A DNA stretch of 64,000 nt from Pseudomonas sp. DTU_2021_1001937_2_SI_NGA_ILE_001 (GTDB lineage: Bacteria; Pseudomonadota; Gammaproteobacteria; Pseudomonadales; Pseudomonadaceae), in contig NZ_CP135971.1 of the NCBI RefSeq assembly GCF_032463525.1, positions 4,278,001 to 4,342,000 on the forward strand, written 5' to 3'. Positions 24,973 through 34,755 of the stretch are shown one piece after another. A model generated the notes under the pieces. It did no database searches, was not told the DNA's origin, and saw only the letters and a program-made list of their open reading frames with translations. The first letter of the stretch is position 1. Each line of letters begins with the position of its first letter. A program made the position numbers and the translations under genes.

Positions 24973-24983
24973 TCAGCGTCTGT

Positions 24984-25020
24984 CGGCGCCGGGCTGCGGA
25001 CTTTCCGTAGCCCGGCGCCG
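24984..25020. terminator. Bidirectional terminator between convergent genes
   Basis: A 17-bp stem with one G-T mismatch (arms 24984-25000 and 25004-25020) and a 3-base loop fills the gap between the hldE stop and the stop of the reverse-strand gene. There is no long T-run. Confidence 0.7.
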
Positions 25021-25022
25021 GG

Positions 25023-25985
25023 TCATTTCTGCAACCGTGAACGCGCGCGCTGCACCAGCTCGCGGGCCTTGCCGGTGAGGCGGGTCAGGCCGCTCTTCTT
25101 TGGCGGCGGGGTCATGCCTTGCTGGCGCAGCCAGTCCTTCCAGCGAATCCGCTCCTCGCTCACCACCCAGCCGTTCTGCCGGGCGAAGCTTTCTGCCAGG
25201 TACAACCCGCGGGTGTTGACCGCACACAGCTGGTCGCGACGCAGGGTGTACAGCTCTGGCAGTGGCTCACCGTTCTCCAGCGGCATCAGGTACAGGTCGG
25301 GCTTGCTGCGGTTCAGGCGCGCGACCAGGTGCTGATCTTCCAGGCTTTCATCGACATGGAACAGGCTCACCGGCCGCGCTTCACGGGGGATCTCCAGGCG
25401 CAGGTCGTAGATCAGCTGCAGCGAGGCCGTGGGCAGGTGCACATAGGCGCGGGGGCGTTCCAGCAGGGCCAGGTTGCCACAGCGCACCGGACGCGCCGCA
25501 CCGGACAGCGGGCTGAGCAGGAACGGCATGGCTTCGCGGTAATGCAGCGCGGCGGCGTAGGGCGCCGGCAGCCAGGTGTCCTGGTAACGACCGCTGAGCC
25601 AGCCCTGCGGCGTTTCGATCAGGCATTCCTCGGCGACTTCCTGAATCGCCGTATGCAGCGGCAGGTTCAGCTCGTGGGCCGGCACGTAGCCGGAAATCAG
25701 CTTGAGCACCACGTCGCCGCGGTCCTTGCGCTTCTGGCGTACCAGCACCCAGTAGTCGCGGTTCTGCCAGCTGAGGGTCAGGCGCACCGAGACGCCCAGG
25801 TTGGCCAGTTCCAGGGCGAAGCGTTCGGTGTCCGGCACCTCGACCTTGCGGCGCCGCTGCAGGGTCTGGGTGAAGTTGAGCGGCATGCCGATGCTTTCAT
25901 AGCTCAAGCCCTCGGGGGTCGCTTCTACATAAAGCGACAGGGTCTTGAAGTTGGAGGGGTTCTTCCTGATCAGGGTTCGCGGCAT
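25023..25985 (-). CDS. Uncharacterised conserved protein with degenerate Nudix-like motif
   Basis: A 320-residue cytoplasmic protein. Orthologues in Pseudomonas are, as I recall, loosely annotated as a metal ABC transporter ATPase, but there is no Walker A here, so that label is unsupported. The notable segment near residues 115-140 is G-x5-E-x9-QEVAEECLI. This resembles a Nudix box (G-x5-E-x7-REUxEExGU) with a two-residue insertion, Arg to Gln and Gly to Leu, while keeping the EVAEE helix. The C-terminus is basic. The ATG at 25985 has GAAGGAG nearby and is preferred to an in-frame start at 26132 inside the upstream gene. It may be co-transcribed with the aldo/keto reductase. Confidence 0.72.
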   Translation of the reverse strand: MPRTLIRKNPSNFKTLSLYVEATPEGLSYESIGMPLNFTQTLQRRRKVEVPDTERFALELANLGVSVRLTLSWQNRDYWVLVRQKRKDRGDVVLKLISGYVPAHELNLPLHTAIQEVAEECLIETPQGWLSGRYQDTWLPAPYAAALHYREAMPFLLSPLSGAARPVRCGNLALLERPRAYVHLPTASLQLIYDLRLEIPREARPVSLFHVDESLEDQHLVARLNRSKPDLYLMPLENGEPLPELYTLRRDQLCAVNTRGLYLAESFARQNGWVVSEERIRWKDWLRQQGMTPPPKKSGLTRLTGKARELVQRARSRLQK

Positions 25986-26022
25986 ATCGGCTCCTTCTCG
26001 CGTTGGGGTCGGCCGCCTGCAA

Positions 26023-26832
26023 TCAGCGGCGAATGGCCGCTGCGGCGCTGGCCACGTTGTGCGCCAGATGCACCGGGTTGATGGTCCCGACGATGGCACT
26101 GGCGACTCCGGGGTGCCCAAACAATAGTTCAAAACTGGCGCGCACCGGGTCTACGCCGGGCTCCAGACAGATATGACCGCTGGCCAGGGCCTTTTTCACC
26201 AGAATCGCCTTGCCCAGTGCCGCCGCCTCGTCCAGCACCGGTTTTTCGCCCTGCTCGTTGAGGTTGTAGGTGACCATCGCGCAGTCACCTTCACGCAGCG
26301 CCAGCAGACCGCCTTCGACGGTCTTGCCGGAAAAGCCATAGCTGCGGATCTTGCCCTCGCGCTTGAGCGCGGCGAGGGTCGGGTAGACCTCGCTGTCGTT
26401 GAGGATCGCCAGGTCGTTGCCGTCGGAATGCACCAGCACCATGTCGATGAAGTCGGTGTGCAGGCGCTTCAGGCTGCGCTCCACCGACATCCGCGTATGG
26501 GCGGCGCTGAAGTCGTGATGCGACAGGCCGTTGTCGAACTCTTCGCCGACCTTGCTGACGATCACCCAGTCATGGCGCTGGCCGCGCAATAGTGGGCCGA
26601 GGCGCTCTTCGCTGATGCCGTAGGCCGGGGCGGTGTCGAGCAGGTTGATGCCCAGCTCGCGGGCCTGGCGCAGCAGGGCGGCGGCCTGCTGGTCATCGGG
26701 AATGCTGAAGCCGCTGGGGTACTTGACCCCTTGGTCGCGGCCCAGCTTGACGGTCCCCAGGCCCAGCGGCGAGACGCTCAGGCCGGTTGTGCCCAGCGGG
26801 CGGTGCAGCTCGTGCAGGGTTGGCAGGCTCAT
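26023..26832 (-). CDS. Aldo/keto reductase
   Basis: A 269-residue NADPH-dependent oxidoreductase of the aldo/keto reductase superfamily with a TIM-barrel fold. The catalytic tetrad appears intact: Asp and Tyr in LLDTAPAYGISEE, Lys in VIVSKVGEE and His in MVLVHSDG. The C-terminal cofactor segment is GHPGVASAIVGTINPVHL. The start codon overlaps the stop of the FAD oxidoreductase upstream (ATGA), so the two are translationally coupled and may share a pathway. The physiological substrate cannot be assigned. Confidence 0.88.
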   Translation of the reverse strand: MSLPTLHELHRPLGTTGLSVSPLGLGTVKLGRDQGVKYPSGFSIPDDQQAAALLRQARELGINLLDTAPAYGISEERLGPLLRGQRHDWVIVSKVGEEFDNGLSHHDFSAAHTRMSVERSLKRLHTDFIDMVLVHSDGNDLAILNDSEVYPTLAALKREGKIRSYGFSGKTVEGGLLALREGDCAMVTYNLNEQGEKPVLDEAAALGKAILVKKALASGHICLEPGVDPVRASFELLFGHPGVASAIVGTINPVHLAHNVASAAAAIRR

Positions 26833-28004
26833 GGCAGCAGTTGGTCCCAGACAGGTGTGGCCACGGGGGGCTTGGGCAGGTCGGCGGGCAGTGCAGCGTG
26901 GGTCGGCAGTACGCCGTCCCTGGCCAGCGCGGCGATGACCCGGTCGGCGAAATCCGGCGCCAGGGCCAGCTTGGTCGGCCAGCCGACCAGCAGCGGGCCC
27001 TGCACATCGAGGAAGGCGTTGTCCGGGCGCACCAGGCCGGATTGCTCGGGCTCGGCACGGTCGACCCGCAGGGTTGCCCATTGCGCCTGCTCCAGGTCGA
27101 CCCAGGGCAGCAGGTTGTGCAGTTCCTGGCGTGCGGCGGCGATCTGCGCCGCCGGTTCGCGGGCCACACCGTCGGCCTCGGCGATGTCGCCACCCAGGTA
27201 CCAGACGTTCTGGCCGTCGGCGGCCGGGTGGGTGGTGACGGTGATGCGCGGCTTGGGGCCACCGCCCAGGCAGTGGGCGAACAGCGGCTTCAGGCTCGGC
27301 CCCTTGACCAGCACCATGTGCAGCGGGCGGCGCTGCATCTTCGGTTGGGCGATACCGAGGGCCTGCAGCAGGTCGGCGGTGCCGGCACCGGCGCTGACCA
27401 CTACGCGCTGGGCGCGAATTTCCCGCTCATCGACGCGCAGGCCGGCCAACTGGCCATTCTCCAGCAGCGGCTCGATGCGCTGGCCGGCCAGCAGGCTGTC
27501 ACCGGCCAGTTGCGCCAGGCGCTGGATGAGGCTCGGTACGTCGACCACCAGCTCGGCCAGGCGGTAGACCTTGCCTTTGAATTTGGGGTGTTGCAGGGCA
27601 GGGGGCAGGTCATTGCCCTTGACCTGGTCGACGCGGCCGCGCACCGCCTTGCTGGCGAAGAAGCTGGTGAGGTTGCCGGCCAGGGTGCCCGGCGACCACA
27701 GGTAATGGGCCTCGGACAGCAGGCGCACGCCGGCCAGATCGATTTCGCCCTGGCCGGCCAGCGCGTCGCGCCAGCGCCGCGGCATGTCGGCAATGGCCTC
27801 CGAAGCGCCGGTCAGCGCCCCGTGCAGAGCGTATTTGGCACCGCCATGAATGATGCCCTGGGACTTGAGGCTCTGCCCGCCGCCCAGGTTGGCGTTTTCC
27901 ACCAGCACCGTGGAAAAACCCTCGCGACGCAGGCGGGCGTTGAGCCAGAGACCGGCGACACCGCCGCCCACGATCAGGACGTCGGTGGAGATAACAGATG
28001 GCAT
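26829..28004 (-). CDS. FAD-dependent oxidoreductase (DAO family)
   Basis: A 391-residue flavoprotein of the D-amino-acid oxidase/glycerol-3-phosphate dehydrogenase-like fold. The N-terminal dinucleotide-binding motif is VLIVGGGVAGLWLNARL with an acidic residue ending strand 2 (VLVEN). A conserved GGGQSLKSQGIIHGG segment follows and resembles the isoalloxazine-contacting part of DAO proteins. The ATG at 28004 has GAGG five bases upstream and is preferred to the GTG at 28010. It overlaps the aldo/keto reductase start by four bases. The substrate is unknown. Confidence 0.85.
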   Translation of the reverse strand: MPSVISTDVLIVGGGVAGLWLNARLRREGFSTVLVENANLGGGQSLKSQGIIHGGAKYALHGALTGASEAIADMPRRWRDALAGQGEIDLAGVRLLSEAHYLWSPGTLAGNLTSFFASKAVRGRVDQVKGNDLPPALQHPKFKGKVYRLAELVVDVPSLIQRLAQLAGDSLLAGQRIEPLLENGQLAGLRVDEREIRAQRVVVSAGAGTADLLQALGIAQPKMQRRPLHMVLVKGPSLKPLFAHCLGGGPKPRITVTTHPAADGQNVWYLGGDIAEADGVAREPAAQIAAARQELHNLLPWVDLEQAQWATLRVDRAEPEQSGLVRPDNAFLDVQGPLLVGWPTKLALAPDFADRVIAALARDGVLPTHAALPADLPKPPVATPVWDQLLP

Positions 28005-28068
28005 GGGCACCTCATGGCGTAAACGATGCCGGCCATTATAGGGGTAATGAGCGCGGCTGAACCGCCCA

Positions 28069-28401
28069 TCAGTGCCCGGCGGTTTTCGAGAACAGCTGGA
28101 TCACCACCACACCCAGGACAATCAGGCCCATGCCCAGCATGGCGGGCAGGTCGAGTTTCTGGCCGTAGATGAACAGCGCCGCGATGCTCACCAGGACGAT
28201 GCCCATCCCCGACCAGATGGCGTAGGTCACGCCCACCGGGATGCTGCGCACGACGATGATCAGCATCCAGAAGGCGATGGCATAGCCGACGATGACCAGC
28301 AGCAAGGGCAGCGGCGTGCTCAAGCCCTTGACCGCTTTCATGGAGGTGGTGGCGATGACTTCGGCGCAGATGGCGATGGCCAGCAGGTAATAGGCATTCA
28401 T
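28069..28401 (-). CDS. Small multidrug resistance (EmrE/SugE-type) efflux protein
   Basis: A 110-residue protein with four transmembrane helices, the exact size of EmrE. The essential membrane glutamate is Glu14 (ICAEVIATT), and the aromatic/Gly-rich TM3 motif YAIWSGMGIVLVS is of the Qac/EmrE type, so it likely exports cationic compounds by proton antiport. The ATG at 28401 gives the canonical N-terminus. It is divergent from a LysR regulator across an 85-base gap with a perfect dyad, which suggests regulation by that protein. The transport substrate is not determinable from sequence. Confidence 0.9.
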   Translation of the reverse strand: MNAYYLLAIAICAEVIATTSMKAVKGLSTPLPLLLVIVGYAIAFWMLIIVVRSIPVGVTYAIWSGMGIVLVSIAALFIYGQKLDLPAMLGMGLIVLGVVVIQLFSKTAGH

Positions 28402-28448
28402 GGTCGTACTCCGGTTGCGATGGGGCGATTCTAAGCCCGCCATGCATG

Positions 28449-28465
28449 GGGTAAAGTCATTACCC
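28449..28465. promoter_or_regulatory. Dyad operator candidate between SMR pump and LysR regulator
   Basis: GGGTAA-N5-TTACCC is a perfect 17-base dyad 21 bases upstream of the LysR start and 47 bases from the pump start. LysR-type regulators usually bind interrupted dyads in divergent promoters, so this is a good autoregulatory/activation site candidate. Confidence 0.5.
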
Positions 28466-28486
28466 ATCTGTTTTGGAGATAGGTTG

Positions 28487-29377
28487 ATGGCCGGAGTCTG
28501 GAATCTGGAACACATGCGCCTGTTCGCCCGGGTGGCCGAGCGCCGTTCGTTTTCTGCCGTGGCGCGGGAGCAGGGCAAGGCGCAGTCGGCGATCAGCAAT
28601 GCCATCGCGCTGCTGGAGGCCGACCTGGGTATCACCTTGTTCGAGCGCAGCAGTGGTCGCCAGCCACGCCTGACTTCCCAGGGCGAGGCGCTGCTGGAGG
28701 ATGTGCGCGAGCTGTTGCGTCACTGCGAGCGCCTCGATGGCCGCGCCACGGCACTGATGCGCGGCCAGGAAGCCTTGCTGCGCATTGCCCAGGACGAGGC
28801 GATGCCCTACCAGCCGGTGATCGACAGCCTTGAGGAACTGGCGGCGCAGTTTCCCTACCTGCAGGTTCAGCTGGCCAACAGTGCCCAGGGCGATGTAGCG
28901 CGCAAGCTGGTGGAGCGTCGCGTCGACATCGGCCTGTTCTTCAATCATGAGCGGGTGCCCGACTGCCTGGAGCGCCGCTCGCTGGGTTCGGTGGAAATGG
29001 TCACGGTCTGCGCTGCCGGTCATCCGCTGGCCAGGGAGCGCCGGGTAAGCCGCGAGCATCTGGCGCGTCATCGGCAACTGCTGATCACCGCGCAGGAAAG
29101 TGACTACCCCGGCGGCGAGGCGCTCAGTTCCCAGGTCTGGCGGGCCGACAGCTTCTACGCCATGGCCGAATGGCTGATGCGCGGACTGGGTTGGGCCTGG
29201 TTGCCACGCCATGTGGTGCAGTACCCGACCTACCAGGCGCACATGGTCGAGCTGCCCAGCGAATGGCGCCCGCCAGCGCTGGTGGTGGAGCTGGCCTGGC
29301 GCCGCGACGAGCCTCTGGGCCCGGCTGCGCAATGGCTGGCCGAACGCTTTGCCGTGCACTTGCGGGCGATCGGCTGA
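28487..29377 (+). CDS. LysR-family transcriptional regulator
   Basis: A 296-residue LysR-type regulator. The N-terminal winged helix-turn-helix covers about residues 5-65 (NLEHMRLFARVAERRSFSAV and KAQSAISNAIALLE), followed by the linker helix and a periplasmic-binding-protein-like effector domain. GGAG lies 8 bases upstream of the ATG at 28487; an adjacent TTG at 28484 is possible. It is transcribed divergently from the SMR pump, the usual arrangement for a regulator and its target. The inducer is unknown. Confidence 0.88.
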   Translation: MAGVWNLEHMRLFARVAERRSFSAVAREQGKAQSAISNAIALLEADLGITLFERSSGRQPRLTSQGEALLEDVRELLRHCERLDGRATALMRGQEALLRIAQDEAMPYQPVIDSLEELAAQFPYLQVQLANSAQGDVARKLVERRVDIGLFFNHERVPDCLERRSLGSVEMVTVCAAGHPLARERRVSREHLARHRQLLITAQESDYPGGEALSSQVWRADSFYAMAEWLMRGLGWAWLPRHVVQYPTYQAHMVELPSEWRPPALVVELAWRRDEPLGPAAQWLAERFAVHLRAIG

Positions 29378-29453
29378 CGGGACGCTGCGTCTGACTCTTC
29401 TCGCCCCGTCAGGTCGCTGCCCCAGGCACCGCCAGGAATACTGTTCGATTAGA

Positions 29454-29550
29454 CCGGGTAGGAACGGCTTTAGCCGCGAAAACGCCGGGTAATTCAGTGC
29501 ATCTGTCGTGAACATGCGGCCGCTTCGCGGCTGGAGCCGCTCCTACCGGC
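29454..29550. repeat. REP pair (BIME-like), copy A
   Basis: About 97 bases: an outward palindrome arm GTAGGAACGGCTTTAGCCGC, a spacer containing AATTCAGTGCATCTG, and a matching inverted arm CGCGGCTGGAGCCGCTCCTAC. Its partner copy is at 46502-46598, with the same layout and a conserved spacer. It lies in the otherwise empty 279-base gap between the LysR gene and waaA. Confidence 0.8.
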
Positions 29551-29656
29551 CTAACTGACCCGTATTGGCTTCAGCCGTGGGATATCCATGCTGGAATCAA
29601 GGATCCTATGCAGCGTGCTCGCCCCCTCGGGGTGAGGCCTAGTAAACTTCGCCGCC

Positions 29657-30931
29657 ATGAACAGAACCCTCTATACCCTGCTGTTTCACCTGGGCCTGCC
29701 GCTGGTTGCGCTGCGCCTGTTCCTGCGTGCGCGCAAGGCTCCGGCCTATGCCAAGCGGATCCGCGAGCGCTTCGCCTTCGGCCTGCCGCCCTTGCGCCAG
29801 GGCGGTATCTGGGTGCATGCGGTGTCGGTGGGCGAGAGCATCGCCGCTGCGCCCATGGTTCGCGCGCTGCTGGCTGCCTATCCGGAGCAGGTCATCACCC
29901 TGACCTGCATGACCCCCACCGGTTCTGAGCGCATTCAGGCGATGTTCGCCAACGAACCGCGCGTGCAACATTGCTACCTGCCCTATGACCTGCCCTGGGC
30001 GGCCGGGCGCTTTCTCGACCGGGTCAAACCGCGGCTGGGCATCATCATGGAAACCGAGCTGTGGCCCAACCACATTCACCAGTGCGCCCGGCGCGGCATT
30101 GCGGTGTTGCTGGCCAATGCGCGCTTGTCCGAGCGTTCGGCGCGCGGTTATGCACGCTTCGCCGGCTTGACCCGGCCGATGCTCGCCGAGATGAACGGCA
30201 TAGCCGTGCAGACCGAAGCCGAGGCCCAGCGCTTTCGGGACCTGGGCGCGCGGCCCGAGTGCGTGACGGTGACCGGTTCGATCAAGTTCGACCTGCGCGT
30301 CGACCCGCACCTGCCCGAGCAGGCCAGGCAGTTGCGTGAGCAATGGCAGGCTGACGGGCGGCCCGTATGGATCGCCGCCAGCACCCATGCCGGTGAAGAC
30401 GAAAGCGTCCTGGCCGCGCATCGCCAGTTGCTGGCCAGTCACCCCCAGGCGCTGTTGATTCTGGTGCCGCGCCACCCGGAACGCTTCGACAGCGTGTATC
30501 AACTGTGTGAACAACAGGGTTTCGCCACGGTGCGTCGCTCCAGCGGCCAGCCAGTCACGGCGCAGACCTCGGTGCTGCTTGGCGACACCATGGGCGAGTT
30601 GCTGTTTCTCTATGCGCTGGCCGACTGCGCCTTCGTCGGTGGCAGCCTGGTGCCTAACGGCGGGCATAATCTGTTGGAGCCGGCTGCGCTGGGCAAACCG
30701 GTGCTCAGCGGCCCGCACCTGTTCAACTTCCTGGAAATCGCCGCGATGCTGCGCACTGCCGGGGCCTTGCTGGAAGTCAGTGACTCGGCGGCCCTGGCCC
30801 GTGCGGTGGGTGAACTGTTCGAACAGCCGCAAACCGCCCGGCGCATGGCCGGGGCGGGGCAGCAGGTGATGCAGGCCAACCAGGGCGCCTTGCAGCGCCT
30901 GCTGGGCATGATTGCGCGGTTGATGGGGTAG
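29657..30931 (+). CDS. waaA: 3-deoxy-D-manno-octulosonic acid transferase
   Basis: A 424-residue GT30 glycosyltransferase that adds Kdo residues from CMP-Kdo to lipid IVA at the inner membrane. The N-terminal hydrophobic anchor (LYTLLFHLGLPLVALRLFLR) is followed by the conserved IWVHAVSVGE and METELWPN motifs. The C-terminal domain has ASTHAGEDE and FVGGSLVPNGGHNLLEPA. The length is normal. It lies apart from the main core cluster, as in P. aeruginosa. It converges with the TolC-like gene 10 bases downstream. Confidence 0.95.
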   Translation: MNRTLYTLLFHLGLPLVALRLFLRARKAPAYAKRIRERFAFGLPPLRQGGIWVHAVSVGESIAAAPMVRALLAAYPEQVITLTCMTPTGSERIQAMFANEPRVQHCYLPYDLPWAAGRFLDRVKPRLGIIMETELWPNHIHQCARRGIAVLLANARLSERSARGYARFAGLTRPMLAEMNGIAVQTEAEAQRFRDLGARPECVTVTGSIKFDLRVDPHLPEQARQLREQWQADGRPVWIAASTHAGEDESVLAAHRQLLASHPQALLILVPRHPERFDSVYQLCEQQGFATVRRSSGQPVTAQTSVLLGDTMGELLFLYALADCAFVGGSLVPNGGHNLLEPAALGKPVLSGPHLFNFLEIAAMLRTAGALLEVSDSAALARAVGELFEQPQTARRMAGAGQQVMQANQGALQRLLGMIARLMG

Positions 30932-30941
30932 TTTCGTTGGC

Positions 30942-32381
30942 TCAGCGCTTGGCCGGGCGCTCGAAGTTCTTGCGCGCTTCCTGGGCCAGGTCCGGCGGCA
31001 GGAAGTCCCGGTCCGGGTTGTAGTCGGCCTTGAGGTAGCCTGACAGCGCCTGCAGGTCGCTGGGGCTGAGGGTGCCGGCAGCCTGCTTGAGGCGCAGGTT
31101 GTCGATGATGTAGTCGTAGCGGGTGTTGTTGTAGTCGCGCACCGAAGCGTAGAGCTGGCGCTGCGCGTCGAGTACGTCGACGATGTTGCGGGTGCCGACC
31201 TGGTAGCCGATCTCGGTGGCTTCCAGGGCGCTCTGGTTGGAGATGATCGCCTGCTTGCGAGCCTGCACCTGCTCGACGTCGGTGTTTACCGCGCGGTGCA
31301 GATTGCGGGTGTTTTCCACCACCTGGCGGCGCAGGCTTTCGCGACGCTGCTCGCTCTGATTCAGCCGCGCATAGGCCTCGCGCACCTGGGAGCTGGTCAG
31401 CCCGCCGCTGTACAGCGGAATGTTCAACTCTACGCCGATGCTGCGCTGGTCAACGTCACCCCGATAGTCCATGCCGGTGTAGTTGGGGTTGGAAAACCCC
31501 AGCAGATCGTTATCGCCGCGCTGCCACCTGGCTACCGCATCCACCGTGGGCGCATGCCCGGCCTTGCGCTGGCTGAGGGTCTCGCGCGCCGCGTCCACGG
31601 CATGGTTGCTGGCCAGCAGGTCGAGGTTCTGTTGTGCCGCGGTGTCGACCCAGGCCTTGGCATCGTTCGGTGTCGGCGGCAGCACCGGCAGGTTGTGGTT
31701 GATGCCCTCGATGGCGTTGTATTGGCGGTTGGTCAGGGTCACCAGGGCCTGAAAAGCATCTTCGACCTGGCGCTGGGCGATGAGCCGGGAGGCCCGCGAG
31801 CCGTCGTAGCGCGCCTGCGCCTGCAGCACGTCGGTCTTGTCCGAGAGACCGACGTCGAAGCGTTCGTTGGCCTGGTCCAGTTGGCGGCGCAGCGCGGCTT
31901 CTTCAGCCTTGGCGGTGGCCAGGTTGTCCTGGGCGCGAAGGACGCCGAAGTAGCCCTGTGCCGATTGCAGGATGAGGTTCTGTTCGTTGGCCGACAGCTC
32001 CAGTGCGGCTTGCTCGTTGACCGCTTTGGCCGCTTGCAGCTGGAACCAGCGGTCGGCGCGGAACAGCGGCTGGCTCAGGGTTGCCTGGTACAGGGTGCCG
32101 CTGCGTGTGGCGGTGGCGTGGGGCTGGTCGATCTGCGTACGGGTGCTGCTGTTCTGGGCGCCGGCGGAGAGATTCGGCAGCAGCCCGGCGCGGGCTTGCG
32201 GAACGCCTTCGCTGCGCGCCTGGTAGTCGGCGCGTGCGGCGGCCAGGTCTGCGTTGTTGTCGACTGCCTGCTGGTAAACGTCGAGCAGCCCGTTGAGCGC
32301 CGTGAGCGGCGCGTCGCCAGCCTGGCTGGGGGCGCTGCAGGCGCAGGACACGGCAATGGCCAACGACAGTTTGCGCAGCAT
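30942..32381 (-). CDS. TolC-family outer membrane efflux protein
   Basis: A 479-residue outer-membrane factor of type I secretion or tripartite efflux systems. The N-terminal signal peptide is LSLAIAVSCACSAPSQAGDA with cleavage after QA. Two OEP repeats form the trimeric coiled-coil channel: the first begins LLDVYQQAVDNNADLAAARA and the second lies around residues 240-430, including IGVELNIPLYSGGL and TRNIVDVLDAQRQLY. The start at 32381 is chosen because it begins the signal peptide; upstream in-frame sequence covers the TPP riboswitch. This is the PA4974/TolC-like homologue; no inner-membrane partner is adjacent. Confidence 0.9.
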   Translation of the reverse strand: MLRKLSLAIAVSCACSAPSQAGDAPLTALNGLLDVYQQAVDNNADLAAARADYQARSEGVPQARAGLLPNLSAGAQNSSTRTQIDQPHATATRSGTLYQATLSQPLFRADRWFQLQAAKAVNEQAALELSANEQNLILQSAQGYFGVLRAQDNLATAKAEEAALRRQLDQANERFDVGLSDKTDVLQAQARYDGSRASRLIAQRQVEDAFQALVTLTNRQYNAIEGINHNLPVLPPTPNDAKAWVDTAAQQNLDLLASNHAVDAARETLSQRKAGHAPTVDAVARWQRGDNDLLGFSNPNYTGMDYRGDVDQRSIGVELNIPLYSGGLTSSQVREAYARLNQSEQRRESLRRQVVENTRNLHRAVNTDVEQVQARKQAIISNQSALEATEIGYQVGTRNIVDVLDAQRQLYASVRDYNNTRYDYIIDNLRLKQAAGTLSPSDLQALSGYLKADYNPDRDFLPPDLAQEARKNFERPAKR

Positions 32382-32531
32382 GGGGCGTTCCTTTTCCAGA
32401 AGATGATGGCAATCAGATTCGCGAGTGTAGAGTCTGCGGGTCATGGCAACAATCAGCCATTTCCGCCTTTTATCGCGGGTTTTGCTGCAAGGTCTGGCGC
32501 TCGCCCCCCTGGCCGGCATAGACTGGCGCCG

Positions 32532-32623
32532 TTCTTGTCGGGGTGCCTTGATGTGAGGCTGAGATCGGTTAAGCCGGATCCCGTTGAACCTGATCAGGTT
32601 AGCGCCTGCGTAGGGAACAAGAT
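32532..32623 (+). promoter_or_regulatory. TPP riboswitch (THI element)
   Basis: A conserved thiamine pyrophosphate aptamer upstream of thiC. It has CTGAGA in the pyrimidine-sensor arm (about 32559) and the pyrophosphate-sensor arm GAACCTGATCAGGTTAG then GCCTGCGTAGGGAACAAG. The P1 arms TTCTTGT and ACAAGA close the element. A T7 run lies at 32675-32681 in the leader, but I cannot fold a definite terminator. TPP binding is expected to shut off thiC. Confidence 0.95.
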
Positions 32624-32649
32624 TGCTCGCTCCCGGCGAGTCCTCTTGA

Positions 32650-34680
<2,031 letters not shown>

Positions 34681-34694
34681 GCCGACCGTTGCAC

Positions 34695-34727
34695 GCGGCA
34701 AGCCGGCGCGTACGCCTGGCTTGCCGC
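34695..34727 (+). terminator. Intergenic hairpin between thiC and cytX
   Basis: A perfect 10-bp stem (GCGGCAAGCC / GGCTTGCCGC, 13-base loop) is followed by a T-rich stretch, TGTTCTTTTCC. It can act as an intrinsic terminator reducing read-through into cytX. Confidence 0.65.
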
Positions 34728-34755
34728 TGTTCTTTTCCTCTCGTGAGACGCGAAT

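Noticed and set aside
24973-25227. 84-codon reverse frame at the hldE terminator
   Set aside because: It overlaps the end of the conserved 320-residue gene in another frame and runs through the terminator stem.
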